Source: Flavobacterium fluviale (lineage in GTDB: Bacteria; Bacteroidota; Bacteroidia; Flavobacteriales; Flavobacteriaceae). From it: a stretch of 64,000 nt of DNA. The translations under genes and the position numbers were made by a program. This document shows positions 62,291 to 64,000 of this stretch, piece after piece (the stretch's first letter is position 1; each line of letters opens with the position of its first letter). Where the stretch lies: the NCBI RefSeq assembly GCF_003312915.1, contig NZ_CP030261.1:3658001-3722000 (forward strand), given 5' to 3'. A model generated the notes under the pieces. The model worked only from the letters and a program-made list of their open reading frames with translations. It was not told the DNA's origin and ran no database searches.

Positions 62291-63127
62291 ATGAAAAAAC
62301 TTTTCTTAACATCTGTCCTGCTTTTTCCTATTCACTCGGTTCTTTTTTCTAATCCAATTCCTGCTCACTTCGCTGCTAATTCGGGAGTCAGTACTTATCA
62401 AGCTGTTGAAGCGACCACTCTTCCCAAGACTACAAATGCATATCAAGTGGAAAGTCACAGGGTGTGGATCAATCTAACAAATTCAAACGGTGTTTTTAAA
62501 CAAATTTTAATTGCCTATATAACAGGGGCTACCAACGGATGGGATATAAATTATGATGCTGTCACAATGGATGCCAATAAGCTTGCAGATTTTTACAGTA
62601 TAAATGCAGGTAAAAAACTGGTAATTCAGGGACGTGCACTGCCATTTGACCCATCAGATGTAGTTCCTCTTGGTTACAGATCAAGCTTCGATGGAAATAT
62701 GACTATAGCTATTGATCACGCAGATGGTATGTTAGTGACCCAAAATATTTATTTACATGATAAAGAAACGGGAACTATTCACAATTTAAAAGACGGTGGA
62801 TATACTTTTTCAACTTTATCAGGGGTTTTTAAAGATCGTTTCTCGATCACTTATGGAGGAGATAAAAAATTAGGTGTTGATGATTTTAATAATGTTCAAC
62901 ATAAAATCACTGTTGCATCAAAGGATAAAATCATCAGTTTAAAATCTGACCAGACAGCTTTAAAAGAGGTTTCTGTTTTCGACATTACAGGAAGACTGCT
63001 GTACAACAATCCAAAAATCGGAACATCTGAATTAGAGATTTCAAGTATTCAGTCAGGGCCTCAAATTTTATTAGTTAAAACAACATTAGATGATGGCCAC
63101 ATGATGACCAAGAAGGTACTTTTCTAG
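62291..63127 (+). CDS. Secreted protein with type IX sorting tail
   Basis: The 278-residue protein has a signal peptide (about residues 1-20), a central strand-rich region (VWINLTNSNGVFKQILIAYITGATNGWDINYDA, VIQGRALPFDPSDVVPLGYR), and a C-terminal T9SS type A domain (about 215-278: ISLKSDQTALKEVSVFDITGRLLYN, ending MTKKVLF). The tail marks export by the Bacteroidota gliding/secretion system. The middle may be an adhesin-like region; function unknown. A terminator follows. Confidence 0.8.
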   Translation: MKKLFLTSVLLFPIHSVLFSNPIPAHFAANSGVSTYQAVEATTLPKTTNAYQVESHRVWINLTNSNGVFKQILIAYITGATNGWDINYDAVTMDANKLADFYSINAGKKLVIQGRALPFDPSDVVPLGYRSSFDGNMTIAIDHADGMLVTQNIYLHDKETGTIHNLKDGGYTFSTLSGVFKDRFSITYGGDKKLGVDDFNNVQHKITVASKDKIISLKSDQTALKEVSVFDITGRLLYNNPKIGTSELEISSIQSGPQILLVKTTLDDGHMMTKKVLF

Positions 63128-63148
63128 TTAAAAGAAATATAAACGAAT

Positions 63149-63190
63149 AAAGCCGTGCGGTATCATTTTGATCCGCCGGCTTTTTTATTT
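63149..63190 (+). terminator. Terminator after the T9SS gene
   Basis: GCCG and GCGG (63152-63160) pair with CCGC and CGGC (63173-63180) with one bulge, followed by a T run. Confidence 0.82.
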
Positions 63191-63297
63191 CATAAAGGGA
63201 AATTTTAGCTTAATAATTTCAGTTTTATATCATTTTCTAAATAAAAAATGTTTAAAAAATTTTATTAAGAATAATAAATCTCTCTTTATAAAAAAAT

Positions 63298-63305
63298 TAT
63301 ATTTG
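63298..63305 (+). promoter_or_regulatory. -7 box upstream of the hydrolase gene
   Basis: TATATTTG matches TAnnTTTG and lies 80 bases before the ATG at 63386. No TTTG lies 19 bases upstream. Confidence 0.35.
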
Positions 63306-63385
63306 CACATAAACTCATATTAATCAACAAATTAACACGAACTATACAGCCGAAAATTAATTTTATTATTTAATATATTCGATCT

Positions 63386-64000
63386 ATGAGAAAAAAACTT
63401 TTAGCAGTTCTACTTTTTATCTCATTTAATCAAGTATCGTTTTCTCAGACTAATTATGATACTTTAACAGTAGGCAAAATAAAGCAGGTTATATCTTACA
63501 ACGGAAAAACCTCATCTCCTTTACTCCTTTTTTTACACGGTGGTCCAGGAAGTTCACGAATGAATCAGGCTGACAAATTTACCAATAAATTAAGGGATCA
63601 TTTTTTAGTTGTTCAATGGGACCAGCGAGCAAGCGGCAGAACGCAAGCGCTGAATAAATCCGTAGATCCTATTACGTTAGAATTAATGGAAAATGACACT
63701 TATGAACTCGTAAAACTTCTTTTAAAAAAATTTCATAAAAATAAAATATACCTTGCTGGAGAATCTTGGGGAACTGTTCTTGGATTTAAAATGGCTGCAA
63801 AACATCCCGAATTACTACATGCCTATATGGCATTTAGTCCCGTTATTGACCAATCAAAAAGTGAACAGCTGCTGTTAGAAAAACTCAAAACTGATGCGAG
63901 AGAAAAAGGCAATGTTACTGCTGAAAAAGAGTTAAATACAATCAAAATTCCATTTGAAAATTCCCAGCAATTGTATTATTCGAGAAAATGGATGTTTAGT
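63386..64000 (+). CDS. Secreted alpha/beta hydrolase, N-terminal part
   Basis: The frame runs from the ATG at 63386 to the window edge (205 codons, no stop). A signal peptide (residues 1-20, ending FSQ) precedes an alpha/beta hydrolase fold with oxyanion motif FLHGGPGSS (about 49-57), VQWDQRASGRT, and nucleophile elbow AGESWGT (Ser near residue 127). The HGGPG and DQRxxGRS-like motifs resemble the proline iminopeptidase family. The catalytic Asp and His lie beyond the window. It is probably periplasmic. Confidence 0.8.
   Translation, partial: MRKKLLAVLLFISFNQVSFSQTNYDTLTVGKIKQVISYNGKTSSPLLLFLHGGPGSSRMNQADKFTNKLRDHFLVVQWDQRASGRTQALNKSVDPITLELMENDTYELVKLLLKKFHKNKIYLAGESWGTVLGFKMAAKHPELLHAYMAFSPVIDQSKSEQLLLEKLKTDAREKGNVTAEKELNTIKIPFENSQQLYYSRKWMFS

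Noticed and set aside
1..64000. tRNA, rRNA, insertion sequence or prophage genes
   Set aside because: None was found by reading both strands; no transposase, integrase or phage structural gene is encoded.

Overview
The window looks like a chromosomal segment of a member of the Bacteroidota, most probably Flavobacterium or a close relative. The evidence is the AT-rich composition, promoters of the flavobacterial type (TTTG, 19 bases, TAnnTTTG; a clear example lies at 21133-21163), a protein with a type IX secretion sorting tail, a FecI/FecR/TonB-receptor signalling set, DUF5777 and DUF6766 proteins, and weak ribosome binding sites. I saw no rRNA, tRNA, CRISPR array, insertion sequence or prophage. 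Layout, left to right. 1-4219: the end of one MFS transporter, then a complete minus-strand tripartite drug efflux set (TolC, EmrA-like, EmrB-like). 4437-9709: a channel-like membrane protein with a degenerate pore loop, a DUF4239 protein, an FAD/NAD(P) protein, a PRC-barrel protein and a DUF892 ferritin-like stress protein. 9891-13651: a three-subunit molybdenum aldehyde oxidoreductase of PaoABC type, apparently cytosolic. 13930-20759: a duplicated membrane protein, a large orphan protein, an SDR/DUF2867 protein, a PAS histidine kinase and a small secreted protein. 20843-21020: a probable unannotated small RNA on the minus strand. 21185-24775: a siderophore receptor with a PepSY membrane protein. 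24969-32565: an ECF sigma-factor locus. 32714-38517: small metabolic, regulatory and stress genes. 38787-46000: a UvrD-like helicase, a Rieske oxidoreductase, an MscS channel and a YgaP/SRPBCC protein. 46076-53231: a sensory cluster (PAS kinase, response regulator, CheB-CheR-kinase fusion). 53451-56173: catalase HPII and a second DUF892 protein. 56407-59818: a glycosyltransferase, UDP-galactopyranose mutase and glycosidase operon. 59981-64000: small charged proteins, a 3-methyladenine glycosylase, lipoprotein and T9SS proteins, and a truncated alpha/beta hydrolase. The strongest new observation is a regulon readable directly from the DNA. Three promoters with the pattern GTAGGGTAA, 13 bases, TGTTT(T/A)A lie at 26142-26114 (minus, towards a four-repeat lipoprotein), 26709-26737 (plus, before fecR and its TonB receptor) and 30264-30292 (plus, before an operon of an OB-fold protein, a DUF5777 protein, a haem lipoprotein and a YceI protein). 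They surround one FecI-type sigma gene, which is the obvious candidate to read them. The lipoprotein-directed copy overlaps the place where the -33 box of the sigma gene's own promoter should be, suggesting built-in negative feedback. Other notable points are a CheB-CheR-histidine kinase fusion that has lost both CheB catalytic residues and the phospho-accepting histidine while keeping its CheR and ATP-binding motifs, a potassium-channel-like protein without a selectivity filter, an orphan secreted HExxH protein, and many small stress-type genes whose promoters have a TAnnTTTG-type -7 box but no TTTG -33 box.
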